The notes below the pieces were generated by a model. That model had not been told where the DNA came from, ran no database searches, and saw only the letters and a list, made by a program, of their open reading frames with translations. From Merdibacter sp965119685 (lineage in GTDB: Bacteria; Bacillota_I; Bacilli_A; Erysipelotrichales; Erysipelotrichaceae), in contig OZ221971.1 in NCBI GenBank assembly GCA_965119685.1, positions 2,604,001 to 2,668,000 of the forward strand: DNA of 64,000 nt, in the 5' to 3' direction. Shown one piece after another: positions 27,492 through 36,868 of the stretch (position 1 is its first letter; every line of letters begins with the position of its first letter). Made by a program: the position numbers and the translations under genes.

Positions 27492-28007
27492 TCATCGTTT
27501 CAGGGAATCCTGCTGCCCGTAAAGCAGTCCGCTTTCTTGCAGTGCCTGCTTGACGCGGCGAATGCCGTCCTCTTGCTTACAGCGAATCGTATGCAGATGT
27601 ACGCCATGGGTCAGCAGGCTCAAAGGCGCGCTGTCCTGCATCCGCAAGAGGAACTGATCTGCGTCATAGCGGGAGGCCAGATGCAAAGGCGCGCACAGCT
27701 CGCCATAGATGGGATGCTCGACGATCACATCGATCACCTCCGCCCCCTGATCTATGATCGTATACAGCTCCAGACGCATCTGTTCCTCACTGTGAAGCAC
27801 CGCGACCTTTGCGCAATAGCCGCTCTCCTTTTGTTCCCACACATAACCCCGCGGCGTGGCGATGATCTGTGTGCCCGAAGCGCGAATTAAGGCGATGTCG
27901 CCCACGATGATCTGACGGGAAACGTGCAGCTTCTTCGCTAACGCGGAGGCGGAAAGCGGCGCGCTGCTCCCCTTGATTTCCTCGATGATGCGCTCTCTGC
28001 GATTCAT
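27492..28007 (-). CDS. niaR: Niacin-responsive repressor NiaR
   Basis: A 171-residue regulator with an N-terminal HTH (LSASALAKKLHVSRQIIVGDIALIR) and a C-terminal 3H domain carrying conserved histidines (VLHSEEQ, IVEHPIYGEL, LLTHGVHLHTI). In Bacillota this protein (YrxA/NiaR) represses NAD biosynthesis and niacin uptake genes when niacin is plentiful. The ATG at 28007 is chosen over 28013 because AGGAGGG then has proper spacing. No nad or niacin transport gene adjoins it, unless the unassigned ECF S-component is one. Confidence 0.88.
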   Translation of the reverse strand: MNRRERIIEEIKGSSAPLSASALAKKLHVSRQIIVGDIALIRASGTQIIATPRGYVWEQKESGYCAKVAVLHSEEQMRLELYTIIDQGAEVIDVIVEHPIYGELCAPLHLASRYDADQFLLRMQDSAPLSLLTHGVHLHTIRCKQEDGIRRVKQALQESGLLYGQQDSLKR

Positions 28008-28065
28008 GCGCATCCCTCCTTCCTGCCTTCATTATAGCAGAAACGCACGAAAAACACGCGGGTTT

Positions 28066-28608
28066 TTACAACAGCGCCAGCACTGCTCCAAGCACGATCC
28101 ACGGTCCGAAGGCTAAACGTGTCCCAGGCTGCACCCGCCCTCTCCCTAATAATATCCCCGCATACACGCCCGCCGCCGTCACACTCCAGCGTAAGCCCGC
28201 AAGAAAATCCAAGCCGAACGCCGCACCCAGCGCCGTACACAGCTTTACATCGCCCCAGCCCAGGCACCCTTTCCAAAGGACACAAAGCAGACACAGACTG
28301 CCGCCGATCCCTATGGCGCACCACAGACGCTGCATGAGCGCTATATCCCTCAAGCATGCGGCTAACGGCAGGATCAGCAGCGTGAGCACATCGGGGATAT
28401 ACTGGCGGGCGCCATCAATCAAAGCGATCAGCGCCAGCAGAAGAAACAGCGCATAACGCAACAAGAAGCAGGCCATTGTCGGCGCCCCCTGCGCCGCCAG
28501 CAGACAGGCTGACAGCGCACAGACAAAACAAAGCGCAAATCGCTTTTTTGCATCGCGCACCGCCTGCGCATGCAGACAGCCTAACCAGAGAACAAGCGTA
28601 CCGATCAT
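28066..28608 (-). CDS. Type IV prepilin peptidase (A24 family), short form
   Basis: A 180-residue protein with six or seven membrane segments. The two catalytic aspartates of A24 peptidases are in ALIDGARQYIPD and in GWGDVKLC (the GxGD motif). The N-terminal methylase domain of full-length PilD is missing. It processes type IV pilin-like or pseudopilin leaders at the membrane. No pilin or com gene is beside it. The ATG at 28608 is chosen after a GGGGAG site; the frame upstream of it is more hydrophilic. Confidence 0.85.
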   Translation of the reverse strand: MIGTLVLWLGCLHAQAVRDAKKRFALCFVCALSACLLAAQGAPTMACFLLRYALFLLLALIALIDGARQYIPDVLTLLILPLAACLRDIALMQRLWCAIGIGGSLCLLCVLWKGCLGWGDVKLCTALGAAFGLDFLAGLRWSVTAAGVYAGILLGRGRVQPGTRLAFGPWIVLGAVLALL

Positions 28609-28804
28609 GAACCGATTCTCCCCTTTCACCCTGCACATACGCTGATTTCTTTGTTTTCCCTAACAATCCGCCTCCAAACAGCCGATGATTGACCCCGGCA
28701 GCATTTGCTGGCATCTTCCCCTCACCGCAAAGCGCGTTGATGTCCGCACCGTTGATCGCCCATTTTCAACAAGCGCTTTTCACCGAAACAAAAACTTTTG
28801 CCAA

Positions 28805-28851
28805 ACAAAAAAGAAGACGGCATCGGCACCCTCTGTCCACCGGCCATCTTC
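28805..28851 (-). terminator. Terminator of the nitroreductase gene or a passing transcript
   Basis: GAAGATGGC and GCCGTCTTC form an imperfect stem, followed on the minus strand by TTTTTTGTTT. The flanking stretches 28609-28804 and 28852-28940 show no gene. Confidence 0.65.
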
Positions 28852-28940
28852 CCCTGCGTTTTCTTCATAGCTCTCCCCATGCGCACGCCATCTAAGCAAC
28901 GCCGCCAGTGATGTCCTTTTCTTCAAAGGGAGAGAGACGT

Positions 28941-29477
28941 CTAATCAAACGTCGCTATGTCCGCCACGCTCTTGCGTTTCGGCTTTAACGGTGCAATATC
29001 CGCATAGCCCACCGCAATCACGCTGACGATACATTCCTCCTGTGGGATGTCTAGCAGCTCGCGGATACGCTGTTCATCGCGAATCCCCATTACTAACGTA
29101 CCCAAGCCCTGCGCCTGCGCCGCCAACAGCAGATTCATCGTCTGTAAGCCTAAGTCATAGCAGCCCCAGCCATTCCCCAGCTCGTTGCTGGGTTCTCCGC
29201 TCTTTTCAAAGCCGCTGCGGTTTTTCACAAAGCTCGTCACGATCAGCACCGGCGCATCCTCTGTATTTTCCGCGTTAAAGCGCGCCAATCCTTCCCATTT
29301 CAGCTTTTCCAGCAGCTGTGGCGACATGACGACATGATAGCGTCCCGTCTGCGAATTCTTCCAAGTCGGCGCCTCCAGCGCCATCGCGATCATCTGCTCG
29401 ATCTGCGCTTTGCTAACCGCCTTCTTCTGATACTTGCGGATGCTCCTGCGTTGATTGATCACATCATTCCATTCCAT
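28941..29477 (-). CDS. Nitroreductase family protein
   Basis: A 178-residue FMN-dependent oxidoreductase. The opening MEWNDVINQRRSIRKYQ is the family's FMN phosphate-binding segment. LEAPTWKNSQTGRY and LGTLVMGIRDEQRIRELL follow at the usual places. Physiological substrate unknown. The ATG at 29477 follows GGAGGG; the longer frame is not supported. It lies after the OmpR-type regulator on the same strand with about 70 bases between. Confidence 0.9.
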   Translation of the reverse strand: MEWNDVINQRRSIRKYQKKAVSKAQIEQMIAMALEAPTWKNSQTGRYHVVMSPQLLEKLKWEGLARFNAENTEDAPVLIVTSFVKNRSGFEKSGEPSNELGNGWGCYDLGLQTMNLLLAAQAQGLGTLVMGIRDEQRIRELLDIPQEECIVSVIAVGYADIAPLKPKRKSVADIATFD

Positions 29478-29548
29478 CGCTTTCTCCCTCCGATTCTTTG
29501 GTTTCCTTACTCTCAGTATAGCTGTTTTTTTAAAAAATGCAAAGGGAT

Positions 29549-30277
29549 TCACCGATCGTTTCCCACAGGCTCCCGCTTGCAGACCTCTACCTCCCGCAGC
29601 CAGCGATAGCCGATATTGTGCACCGTCTCAATATAGCTGCCATCCTCATGAATCGCCTTTTTCAGATTGCTGATGTGTACGGTCAGCGTGTTCTGATCGA
29701 CAAACACGCCGCGATGCTCCCAAATACAGCTGTTAAACTGATCCCGCAGTACGACGCTCTTGGGATGCGTCACCAAAAGCTCCAGCACCTCAAACTGTGT
29801 TTTCGTTAAGGCGATCGTCTCATCGTTGAGCCACACCTGATGATCAAGAAAGTCAATTGTCAGCGCCCCGCTTTTTACACGATTGGCACTCATCCCGCTT
29901 TGCCACTGCTGACGGCGCAGCAGGGCATTGATAATCGCCATCAGCCCCTCAACGGAAAAGGGCTTGCTGATATAAGCATCACCGCCCAACTGATAACCGC
30001 GGATCTGATCCCATTCCCCGTCAGCCGCAGTTAAAAAGATGATCGGCGTCTTGTCGTATTCACGGATATCCCGGCACAGATCAAAGCCGTTGCCGTCAGA
30101 GAGGGAGACGTCGATCAGATAAAAGTCAAATTCCTCTCTGCGCATTCTGTGCAGCGCTTCCCGGCACGTATAAGCGGTCTCCATCTGTATGGAGTGGCGA
30201 CGCAGCCCCAGCTGTAAACCGGCTGCCAAGGTTCGGTCATCTTCCACATATAAGATCCGTAGCTTCTTTTCAGGCAT
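29549..30277 (-). CDS. OmpR-family response regulator, orphan
   Basis: A 242-residue regulator: receiver at about 6-120 with the acidic pair VEDD, phospho-acceptor Asp in LIDVSLSDG (residue 56), and the conserved Lys in ISKPFS. The C-terminal winged helix (about 140-230) ends HISNLKKAIHEDGSYIETVHNIGYRW. The kinase gene that normally follows is absent, and the C-terminal tail REVEVCKREPVGNDR is longer than usual. This suggests that the kinase was lost or lies elsewhere. A GGTGATCACC palindrome (30322-30331) upstream may be its own operator. Confidence 0.92.
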   Translation of the reverse strand: MPEKKLRILYVEDDRTLAAGLQLGLRRHSIQMETAYTCREALHRMRREEFDFYLIDVSLSDGNGFDLCRDIREYDKTPIIFLTAADGEWDQIRGYQLGGDAYISKPFSVEGLMAIINALLRRQQWQSGMSANRVKSGALTIDFLDHQVWLNDETIALTKTQFEVLELLVTHPKSVVLRDQFNSCIWEHRGVFVDQNTLTVHISNLKKAIHEDGSYIETVHNIGYRWLREVEVCKREPVGNDR

Positions 30278-30523
30278 ATTCGTTCATCCTTCCTCCTAAT
30301 AATCTGAAGTTTTAACCTTACGGTGATCACCATAATTAAGAATAATCTATAAATCTAAATTTTGTCTTAAGAAATGTGAGCACTGCTCCGGTAATTATCT
30401 GTTTAGCGGATATTCTGCAAAAATAATTTTACAGCGGAATCTTAGAAGAGTTTTTTGCTTTCCGTGTTTTTCATGCCTTGAAAAGGGATGAACGATCAGG
30501 ACTGCGGGCGCGGGTGTTTTATC
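30278..30523. other. Gene-free AT-rich stretch
   Basis: It holds the GGTGATCACC palindrome and probably the promoter of the orphan regulator. No coding frame or other element can be supported. Confidence 0.4.
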
Positions 30524-30694
30524 TCAGGTATGTTCGATGTCCGCTTTTTTGGAAAGTGAAAACAGACGTTCGTCAATGAGTGCTTGTGAATGTATCCTCC
30601 CTTGCCAATGCCGCAATTTCATAAAATACCGCTTTTTCTGCCCGGTTAGCGTCCTATCTGCGGCTGTACAAAACATGCCCTGCCATTCTCTCAT
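30524..30694 (-). CDS. Possible small protein, unknown
   Basis: A 56-residue frame starting MREWQGMFCTAADRTL and ending SLSKKADIEHT. An AAGGGA site lies about eight bases before the ATG, and the composition is plausible for a basic, Trp-containing small protein. It follows the terminator of the peptidase gene and has no recognised family. It may be chance sequence. Confidence 0.25.
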   Translation of the reverse strand: MREWQGMFCTAADRTLTGQKKRYFMKLRHWQGRIHSQALIDERLFSLSKKADIEHT

Positions 30695-30727
30695 CCAAAA
30701 TTCCCTTGCGTTCACACGTTAAACAAC

Positions 30728-30806
30728 AAAAAAAGACCGCATGCCAAAGGGAGCGAATCTTTCAGGTTCCAACAATCAAACGAAAGATTTCCCTTTTGAC
30801 AGCAGT
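30728..30806 (-). terminator. Terminator of the M14 peptidase gene
   Basis: AAAGGGA with AATCTTTC and their complements form a long stem just after the stop, followed downstream by seven Ts on the minus strand. Confidence 0.7.
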
Positions 30807-30820
30807 CTGCTTTTTATCGT

Positions 30821-32510
30821 TTATAACGCCGCAGCGGGCAGCGTGATCTGCACTTTCGCAGCGCCGGCCTTTTCTCCGGATACCGCAATCGTAATCGTCG
30901 TCTGTGCCTCTCCCTGCACCACCCAGCGCATGCGTTTCGCGCACGGAGCGTAGTTTTCCGTCTCGATACCGTCATAGCCATACGTGCTCTTGATGTTGAA
31001 GAAGCCGCTGAGCTCTGTCAGCTCCCCTTCCTGAGAAATGACCTTTGCCCCGTTCAGCACCACCTCTAACGGCTGATTGACCTGCGCACGCTTTGCCTCT
31101 TCACAGATATAAGTCGGCAGATAGCCCTTGTTAGCGATCACTGCCTCCACCAGATAAAGGCCGTCGCCAAGCGCCGTTGCCTGTGGCTGATCGATAACCA
31201 GCTTTGGCAAGACTGCCGCATGACGAAGCGCAAACGCCGTCGTCTTCTCCATCTCCTGCAGCAGGAAATCCGGCGGGCAGTTTTGGCAGGAGAATTTAAA
31301 GTCGATGCCGCCGACTTCTACCTCGCCTAACTGCGGGTGCTGACAAGAGGTCCATGGCAGGATGCTTTGCGGGCAGTGCTCCTTCACCCAAGCACTCACC
31401 TTGACAAACTCCTCTTCCTTCTGCGCATCGCTCTTGTTTCGCTCAACAGGCCATTGCTGCGGACAGCCGGCACGTTCCTTTACGTTCCACAATTCCACCG
31501 TATATGCGGGGATGCCCTGCGTGTGATAGCACCAGTCGTCAAAGGCGCCGCTGGAGTAGTTCACCGTATCCTGCAGAAAATTATCGAAGATGTTGACTAC
31601 GGGATAGTGCATCTCCTGTGTCGCCATCACGCCGATCTCCTGATACATGCGCATGTCTTCCTGCGAAGCGTCCTTGCTTGGCATCGTTCCCGGCGGATAC
31701 ACCAGCACGCCCCCCGGTGGTATGCATCGTCAGGACGCTGCCGATGTTCTTATGAGCGATCACAAAGTCTGCCACCGCCTTGTTTTCCGGATTGGACAGC
31801 GGATACTTGCCCGCCCCCGGCTGTCTGGCATCAATGAACCAGCCGAAAGGATAGTTGCGGTTGAAATCCAGCCCCCAGACTTCCGTACCGATGGAAATAT
31901 GCACCCCGTCATAGCCGATGATCTCCCCCTCGGTATAGATGTTGTAAAAATCGCCATCCTGATCATCCGGCATGCGCTTTGTCATGATGAACGCATCATC
32001 CTCACGCTTCTTCCAAGCGCCGTAAGGCGTCTTGACACGCATCATCGCAATGACGCCGTCCGCATTGATGTCCTTTGCATGCAAACCCGCATCCGTTTTT
32101 TCACTAGGATAAGGGCGATTAACCGAGCGCAGCTTATTGGCCGTATGCAAATATTCGTCACTGCCATCCGGTGAAATCTTGGGAATGACGTACACCGTGC
32201 TCTCTGCTAACAGTTTGGCGATCTTTGGCTGGGTGTGATTGGTGAGGAGGACATCGATGAAATGCATGCACGCCATCGAGCCGGTCACCTCTCCGGCATG
32301 GTGGTTGCCATCCATATAGTACGCCGGTTTTTTTAACGGATCGCCGCTGTCGGCATCGCTTAAGGTGACTGCCCAGACATGCTTGCCCTCCTCGCTGACA
32401 CAGATGCTCTCCATCGTCATCAGCTGCGGATACTGCTTGCACAGCGTTTGCAGATACGCCGTCATCTCTTCATAATCATAATAGTGATCGTAGGAAAAAG
32501 TCGTTTTCAT
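30821..32510 (-). pseudogene. M14 zinc carboxypeptidase, split by a frameshift in a G run
   Basis: Joined, the two frames would give about 562 residues of an M14 metallocarboxypeptidase. The first part has the zinc motif GNHHAGE and the third zinc His in VLTMHTTGG, directly at the break. The catalytic Glu is in AYTVELWN in the second part. The break falls in a run of six Gs (31710-31715); five Gs would restore TTGGVLVYPPGT. As written the product ends in a wrong frame at 31581 and lacks the catalytic Glu. It has no signal peptide, so it is a cytoplasmic enzyme; it lies after the amino-acid ABC genes and may supply or use peptides. Confidence 0.85.
31710..31715 (-). repeat. G6 run at the M14 frameshift
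   Basis: Six Gs on the coding strand, where five are needed to keep the frame. It is short for high-rate slippage and may be a sequencing error or a plain mutation. Confidence 0.8.
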
Positions 32511-32523
32511 CTTCATGCCTCCC

Positions 32524-33267
32524 TTAGAGTACCTTGCTTAAGAAATCGATCGTCCGCGGATTCTGCGGATGCTCGAACACCTCCTGCGGCGTCCCTTTCT
32601 CTTGGATGATGCCCTGATCCATGAAGAACACCCGATCGCTGATCTGCTTGGCAAACGCCATCTCATGGGTGACGATGACGATGGTCATCCCCTGATCGGC
32701 CAGCTCCTTGATGACCTCCAAAACGTCCTTGACCATCTCCGGGTCCAGCGCGCTGGTCGGCTCATCCATCAAAATGACATCCGGGTTCATCGCTAACGCC
32801 CGCACGATCGCCAAACGCTGCTTCTGTCCGCCGGAGAGCTTGCGCGGATACTCGTCCTTTTTATCCAGCAAGCCGACCTTGCCAAGCAATGCGCAGGCAG
32901 TCTTCTCGGCTTCCTCCTTGGAAACGCCAAGCTCCAGCGTCGGCGCCAGCGTGATGTTTTCCAATACGGTCAGATGCGGGAACACGTTAAAGTGCTGGAA
33001 GATCATGCCCATCTTCTGACGGTGCTTGTCGATGTCGACGCTTTGATCGGTGATGTCCACCCCCTCAAAGATCACCTGTCCCTGATCCGGCGTTTCCAAC
33101 AGGTTCAGACAGCGCAGAAAGGTCGATTTCCCGCTGCCGCTGGGACCGATGATAGAGACGACCTCGCCCTTGTGAATCTCCTCGCTCACACCTTTGAGCA
33201 CCTCTAAATCATGAAAGCTCTTATGCAGGTCTACAACCTGAATCAATGCATCGTTAGTCACTGACAC
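32524..33267 (-). CDS. Polar amino acid ABC transporter ATPase (GlnQ type)
   Basis: A 247-residue ATPase with Walker A GPSGSGKST, signature LSGGQKQRLAIVRAL, Walker B VILMDEPTSALDPEMV and VTHEMAFA, the typical form in polar amino acid importers. The start is GTG after AAAGGAGA, overlapping the end of the binding protein/permease gene by 14 bases. It powers the fused partner before it. Regulation is by the tandem T-boxes upstream of that gene. Confidence 0.93.
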   Translation of the reverse strand: MSVTNDALIQVVDLHKSFHDLEVLKGVSEEIHKGEVVSIIGPSGSGKSTFLRCLNLLETPDQGQVIFEGVDITDQSVDIDKHRQKMGMIFQHFNVFPHLTVLENITLAPTLELGVSKEEAEKTACALLGKVGLLDKKDEYPRKLSGGQKQRLAIVRALAMNPDVILMDEPTSALDPEMVKDVLEVIKELADQGMTIVIVTHEMAFAKQISDRVFFMDQGIIQEKGTPQEVFEHPQNPRTIDFLSKVL

Positions 33268-34789
33268 TCAGTCTCCTTTCCATGTATTTTACGCCCTTGG
33301 ACAATGTGAAGGTCACAATAAAGTAGATGAGACCGACGATGACCAACGGTTCGATAGACTTGTACGTTGCCGATTTGATGACGGTGTTGACGGTCATCAG
33401 CTCGCCGATGAAGAAGGTCGAAGCTAACGAGGTCTCCTTGACCATCATGACAAACTCGTTTCCCAATGCCGGCAAAATGTTTTTCACCGCCTGCGGGAGG
33501 ATGATCTTCACCATCGTGTTGCGGTTGCTCATGCCCAAGGACTTCGCCGCCTCACACTGCCCTTTATCCACGGACTGGATACCGCTGCGGATGATCTCGG
33601 CAACATAGGCGCTGCTGTTGACGACCAGCGCGATGATGACGCTCACCAGCATCGGCATGCTGCCGCCGGAGAGGGTAGAGAACACCGTGATGAACAGCCA
33701 CAGCTGCAACAACAGCGGAGTACCGCGGATCAGCTCTACGTAAGTCGTGCACAGCGCCTGTACCAGCTTGTTTTTCGACAGCTTGATCAGGGCGAACAAA
33801 GCGCCGACCAACGTGCCGAAGAAGACGGTGACAGCGGCCAAGCCAAGCGTAATCAACAAGCCTTGTAACAGCTGCGGCCAGAAAGATTGTACGATCTGAA
33901 TGATGATACCGAAGAAATCGGTGGCGGTGATCGAAGTCATGTTGTTATTGAGTTCAATCGCTTCCTCATACCATTCTTCATACAAGCCCTGCTCGTTGAC
34001 GTCCTCCAAGATGGCGTTGACCTCTTCGATCAGCTCCTTTTCCCCTAACGGAGCGCCGATGCGGGTGCCGGCATACTCGGCGCTGATGTCGAATTCCTCT
34101 TCCATCATCGCCAATTCCTGATTGTTCTGCGCATATTGAATACCGGTCGGCTCAGAAGTAGCGACGGCATCCACACTGCCGTTTTTTAACAGTGCCACTC
34201 CATCGTCAATCGAGGAGATGCTTTGCAGCTGCGGATCGCTGATCTGATCCTTGACATACTGCTCTTGGATAGATCCGGACTGCGCCGCGATCTTCACCCC
34301 GCTAAGATCCTCTAACGTCTGATATTTCTCTGCATCCTCCATGCGGATGAGCACGCCCTGTCCGGCAGATTCGCTGTCGGCTTCCAGGTTATATCCGATG
34401 GACATCTCCATCGACTGCGCTCTGGCAGGCGTATAAGCAAGTCCGGTAATTGCCAAGTCGATGTGACCGGTGGAGAGGTTTGCCAAGACGGTGTCAAAGC
34501 TGCTGGCCTCAATGCGCAGCTCTACCCCCATACGATCGGCGATATACTTCGCTAATTCGATGTCGCTTCCGACATATTGATCCTGACCGCTCTTGGTAGA
34601 ATCGATAAACTCGTTTGGCGGAAAGTCCGGCGAGGTGCCGACGACGAGCACGCCCCTCTCTTTGATTTCGTCTAATAACGATTGCTCGCCCGATTCATCT
34701 TCATCCGCCGCCAATACCGTCAATGGCAGGCTGGCCGCTAACAGCAGCACGGCGCTCATGCAAATCAGCAGTTTCTTTAAATGTTTCAT
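33254..34789 (-). CDS. Polar amino acid ABC transporter, fused binding protein and permease
   Basis: A 511-residue fusion. A signal peptide (MKHLKKLLICMSAVLLLAA) leads to a binding domain of the polar amino acid type at about residues 45-280 (VVGTSPDFPPNEF, TVLANLSTGHIDLAITGL). The permease starts near residue 300, with the EAA loop QCEAAKSLGMSNRNTMVKIILPQAV. Such GlnPH fusions are common in Bacillota. The ATG at 34789 follows AAAGAAAGGGG. Two T-box leaders precede it, so expression answers to an uncharged tRNA. The cognate amino acid is not certain; basic or polar residues fit the family. Confidence 0.92.
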   Translation of the reverse strand: MKHLKKLLICMSAVLLLAASLPLTVLAADEDESGEQSLLDEIKERGVLVVGTSPDFPPNEFIDSTKSGQDQYVGSDIELAKYIADRMGVELRIEASSFDTVLANLSTGHIDLAITGLAYTPARAQSMEMSIGYNLEADSESAGQGVLIRMEDAEKYQTLEDLSGVKIAAQSGSIQEQYVKDQISDPQLQSISSIDDGVALLKNGSVDAVATSEPTGIQYAQNNQELAMMEEEFDISAEYAGTRIGAPLGEKELIEEVNAILEDVNEQGLYEEWYEEAIELNNNMTSITATDFFGIIIQIVQSFWPQLLQGLLITLGLAAVTVFFGTLVGALFALIKLSKNKLVQALCTTYVELIRGTPLLLQLWLFITVFSTLSGGSMPMLVSVIIALVVNSSAYVAEIIRSGIQSVDKGQCEAAKSLGMSNRNTMVKIILPQAVKNILPALGNEFVMMVKETSLASTFFIGELMTVNTVIKSATYKSIEPLVIVGLIYFIVTFTLSKGVKYMERRLSVSD

Positions 34790-34808
34790 CCGTGTGTCCC
34801 CTTTCTTT

Positions 34809-35040
34809 GAAAAAACGTCCTTGTCATCAGACAAGGACGTGTATGCACGCGGTACCACCTTATTTCCTATATGGCTCTCCCATATAGACCCTCGACCTTT
34901 AACGCAGGTTTTACGGAAACTCCCTCGCTCGCTTCGAGAGTCCGGCTCCAAGACACGTTCATCCCCTTTGCCCATCTGCTTGCACCAACCGCAGACTCTC
35001 TGAAAAGCGCCGTGGGATTACTCCTTCTCTTCTTTGCCTT
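34809..35040 (-). ncRNA. T-box leader, gene-proximal copy
   Basis: The minus strand has the stem I part AGAGAGTCTGCGG, the T-box antiterminator core GGTGGTACCGCG (34859-34848) and a terminator, GTCCTTGTC/GACAAGGAC followed by six Ts. The specifier region reads GATGAACGTGTCTTGG; CGT (Arg) or GTG (Val) are the candidate codons, and I cannot decide. It ends about 20 bases before the transporter gene. Confidence 0.93.
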
Positions 35041-35046
35041 TTCGAT

Positions 35047-35280
35047 AAAAAACGTCCTTGTCATCAGACAAGGACGTGTATGCACGCGGTACCACCTTAT
35101 TTCCTATATGGCTCTCCCATATAGACCCTCGACCTTTAACGCAGGTTTTACGGAAACTCCCTCGCACGCTTCGAGAGCTCAACTCCAAGACACGTTCATC
35201 CCCTTTGCCCATCTGCTTGCACCAACCGCAGACTCTCTGAGAAGCGCCGTGGGACTACTCCTTCTCTTCCTCGTTTCTAT
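35047..35280 (-). ncRNA. T-box leader, promoter-proximal copy
   Basis: A near-identical repeat of the next T-box, offset by 237 bases, with the same specifier region, antiterminator core (35096-35085) and its own terminator with six Ts. Transcription must pass both terminators in series. Confidence 0.93.
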
Positions 35281-35287
35281 GCACTTT

Positions 35288-35316
35288 ATTATACGCAGGG
35301 GAGCGAGAGATTGCAA
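35288..35316 (-). promoter_or_regulatory. Promoter of the T-box/amino acid ABC operon
   Basis: TTGCAA and TATAAT are 17 bases apart on the minus strand, just before the first T-box. Confidence 0.65.
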
Positions 35317-35462
35317 CCCCTTGAAAGAAAAAAATCAGAAATATTTCTGAAACTTGTTTCAATGATATCAATCTCCCGGAATCCGTGTGCATGCCGCCCC
35401 CTTTCGCTTGCCAGGTGCGCCTGATCAGGGGAGTGACCACCGCTGTCAAAAGGTGCGAAAAG

Positions 35463-35488
35463 AAAAAATCCGCAGAAAGCGGACTTTT
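35463..35488 (-). terminator. Terminator of the small conserved protein gene
   Basis: TCCGC and GCGGA form the stem with a five-base loop, followed on the minus strand by six Ts, right after the stop at 35492. Confidence 0.85.
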
Positions 35489-35491
35489 GTC

Positions 35492-35803
35492 TTACTGATT
35501 TTGATCGGCCATCGCCTGCGCATAGGTGCGGCGCTGCGGGCTCAGATTATCTACATAGTAGCGGACGGTCAGCGTACCTGCGCACTTGCTGCGATTCTTC
35601 GGCTCCACGATAAAGGCATCGCCCTCCAGCATCATCGTTAACATCGCCTTGCAGCAGCTGTTGAGATTCTTCACGTCCGGTTCACACTCGTTCATGAAGT
35701 CCTTTGCATTTACTTCGATATAAAGCCATAACTTATCGTGCGCTTCGCACTTCATGGCTTGCAGACGTTCACAGTATTTTTCAACACTCCATTTCTCCAT
35801 CAT
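35492..35803 (-). CDS. Small cytoplasmic protein, unknown
   Basis: A 103-residue soluble protein starting MMEKWSVEKYCERLQAM, with five cysteines, two of them adjacent (NLNSCCKAMLTMML). The C-terminal half reads SKCAGTLTVRYYVDNLSP. AAAGGAG precedes the ATG. It is a single-gene transcript with its own terminator. I do not recognise a family. The cysteines may bind metal or be chance. Confidence 0.7.
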   Translation of the reverse strand: MMEKWSVEKYCERLQAMKCEAHDKLWLYIEVNAKDFMNECEPDVKNLNSCCKAMLTMMLEGDAFIVEPKNRSKCAGTLTVRYYVDNLSPQRRTYAQAMADQNQ

Positions 35804-35995
35804 GCAAAACTCCTTTTCAATGTGTCCGTTTGATTATAGCATGTTTTCACAAAGTTGACAAATTCGCTTTTTCGCAATGCTTGCTCCAGCGCAAAACATT
35901 TTTTACCATCGCTGCACCCTCCCCTTTTTTCACAGGTGCCATGATCGCTTCGCTTCGCATATCAGAAGAAAAGGAAGCATGCCCGCTTCCCTGCT

Positions 35996-36868
35996 TTAAT
36001 ACGCGATGATCTCCGCACCGTGCTCCGAAATGTAGATCGTATGCTCCCACTGTGCGCTCAAAGACCCATCGCAGGTATATGCCGTCCAGCCGTTTTCCTC
36101 GTCGATATACAGCTCCCAGCTTCCGGCGTTGATCATCGGCTCCACCGTGAGAACCATTCCCGGCGTTAACACCATGCCGCTGCCCCGCATCCCGATGTGG
36201 GGAACGATCGGATCCTCATGAAAGCCGTTGCCCACGCCGTGCCCGGCAAAATCGCGGACGACGCTGTATCCGTTTTTATGCGCATGCGCCATGATCGCCG
36301 CACCGATATCGCCGACATGCCCCCAGGGACGGATCGCATCGATACCGATTTGTAAGCACTCCTTTGCCACTTCCACCAGCCGTTTGGCATCGGCATCCAC
36401 CTCGCCGATCATAAACATGCGCGAAGCATCCGCATAATGTCCCTGATAGATCGTCGTCACATCCACGTTGACGATATCGCCCTCGCGCAAGACGACCTCC
36501 TCGCTTGGAATCCCATGACACACCTCGTCGTTGAGCGAAGTGCAGACGCTCTTGGGAAAGCCCTCATAGTTGAGCGGCGCGGGAATCCCCCCATGCTCGA
36601 TCGTGTACTGATGCACCAGCGTGTTGATCTCCTCAGTCGTCATCCCCGCATGGATGCGTCTAGCCACCATATCCAGCACGCCGTTGTTGATGGCGGCCGC
36701 CTTTTTGATGAGACGCAGATCCTCCGGGCTCTTAATGAGCGAGCGCTCCGGCATCGTATGTCCTTCCAGCTTCATGATGTTATAGCGGTTGTCCCACTTT
36801 TCATGACACTGCTTATACTTTTTCGTGCTCCCGCACCAGCAGCGGGCATTTCTCTGTATGTTCATCAT
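35996..36868 (-). CDS. map: Methionine aminopeptidase type I with SEC-C zinc motif
   Basis: A 290-residue enzyme that removes the initiator Met. The N-terminal 30 residues carry a SEC-C type zinc motif (CWCGSTKKYKQCH), which in other proteins aids ribosome or SecB-like contacts. The catalytic domain has the metal ligands in VNVDVTTIYQGHYADAS, AGHGVG, LTVEPM and QWEHTIYI. Such SEC-C forms are known in Bacillota beside a shorter housekeeping enzyme. A GAAGGTG site precedes the start. Confidence 0.95.
   Translation of the reverse strand: MMNIQRNARCWCGSTKKYKQCHEKWDNRYNIMKLEGHTMPERSLIKSPEDLRLIKKAAAINNGVLDMVARRIHAGMTTEEINTLVHQYTIEHGGIPAPLNYEGFPKSVCTSLNDEVCHGIPSEEVVLREGDIVNVDVTTIYQGHYADASRMFMIGEVDADAKRLVEVAKECLQIGIDAIRPWGHVGDIGAAIMAHAHKNGYSVVRDFAGHGVGNGFHEDPIVPHIGMRGSGMVLTPGMVLTVEPMINAGSWELYIDEENGWTAYTCDGSLSAQWEHTIYISEHGAEIIAY

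Noticed and set aside
29549..30277. Two-component system with a degenerate kinase
   Set aside because: No kinase motifs were found on either side; the regulator is simply an orphan here.
34809..35280. Direct repeats of 237 bases considered as a CRISPR or satellite array
   Set aside because: Only two copies, and each is a full T-box with a terminator. No CRISPR-like short repeat array was seen anywhere in the window.
34871..35350. 159-codon open frame on the plus strand, partly repeated
   Set aside because: It lies across the two T-box leaders; the repetition comes from the duplicated RNA element, not from a repeat protein.
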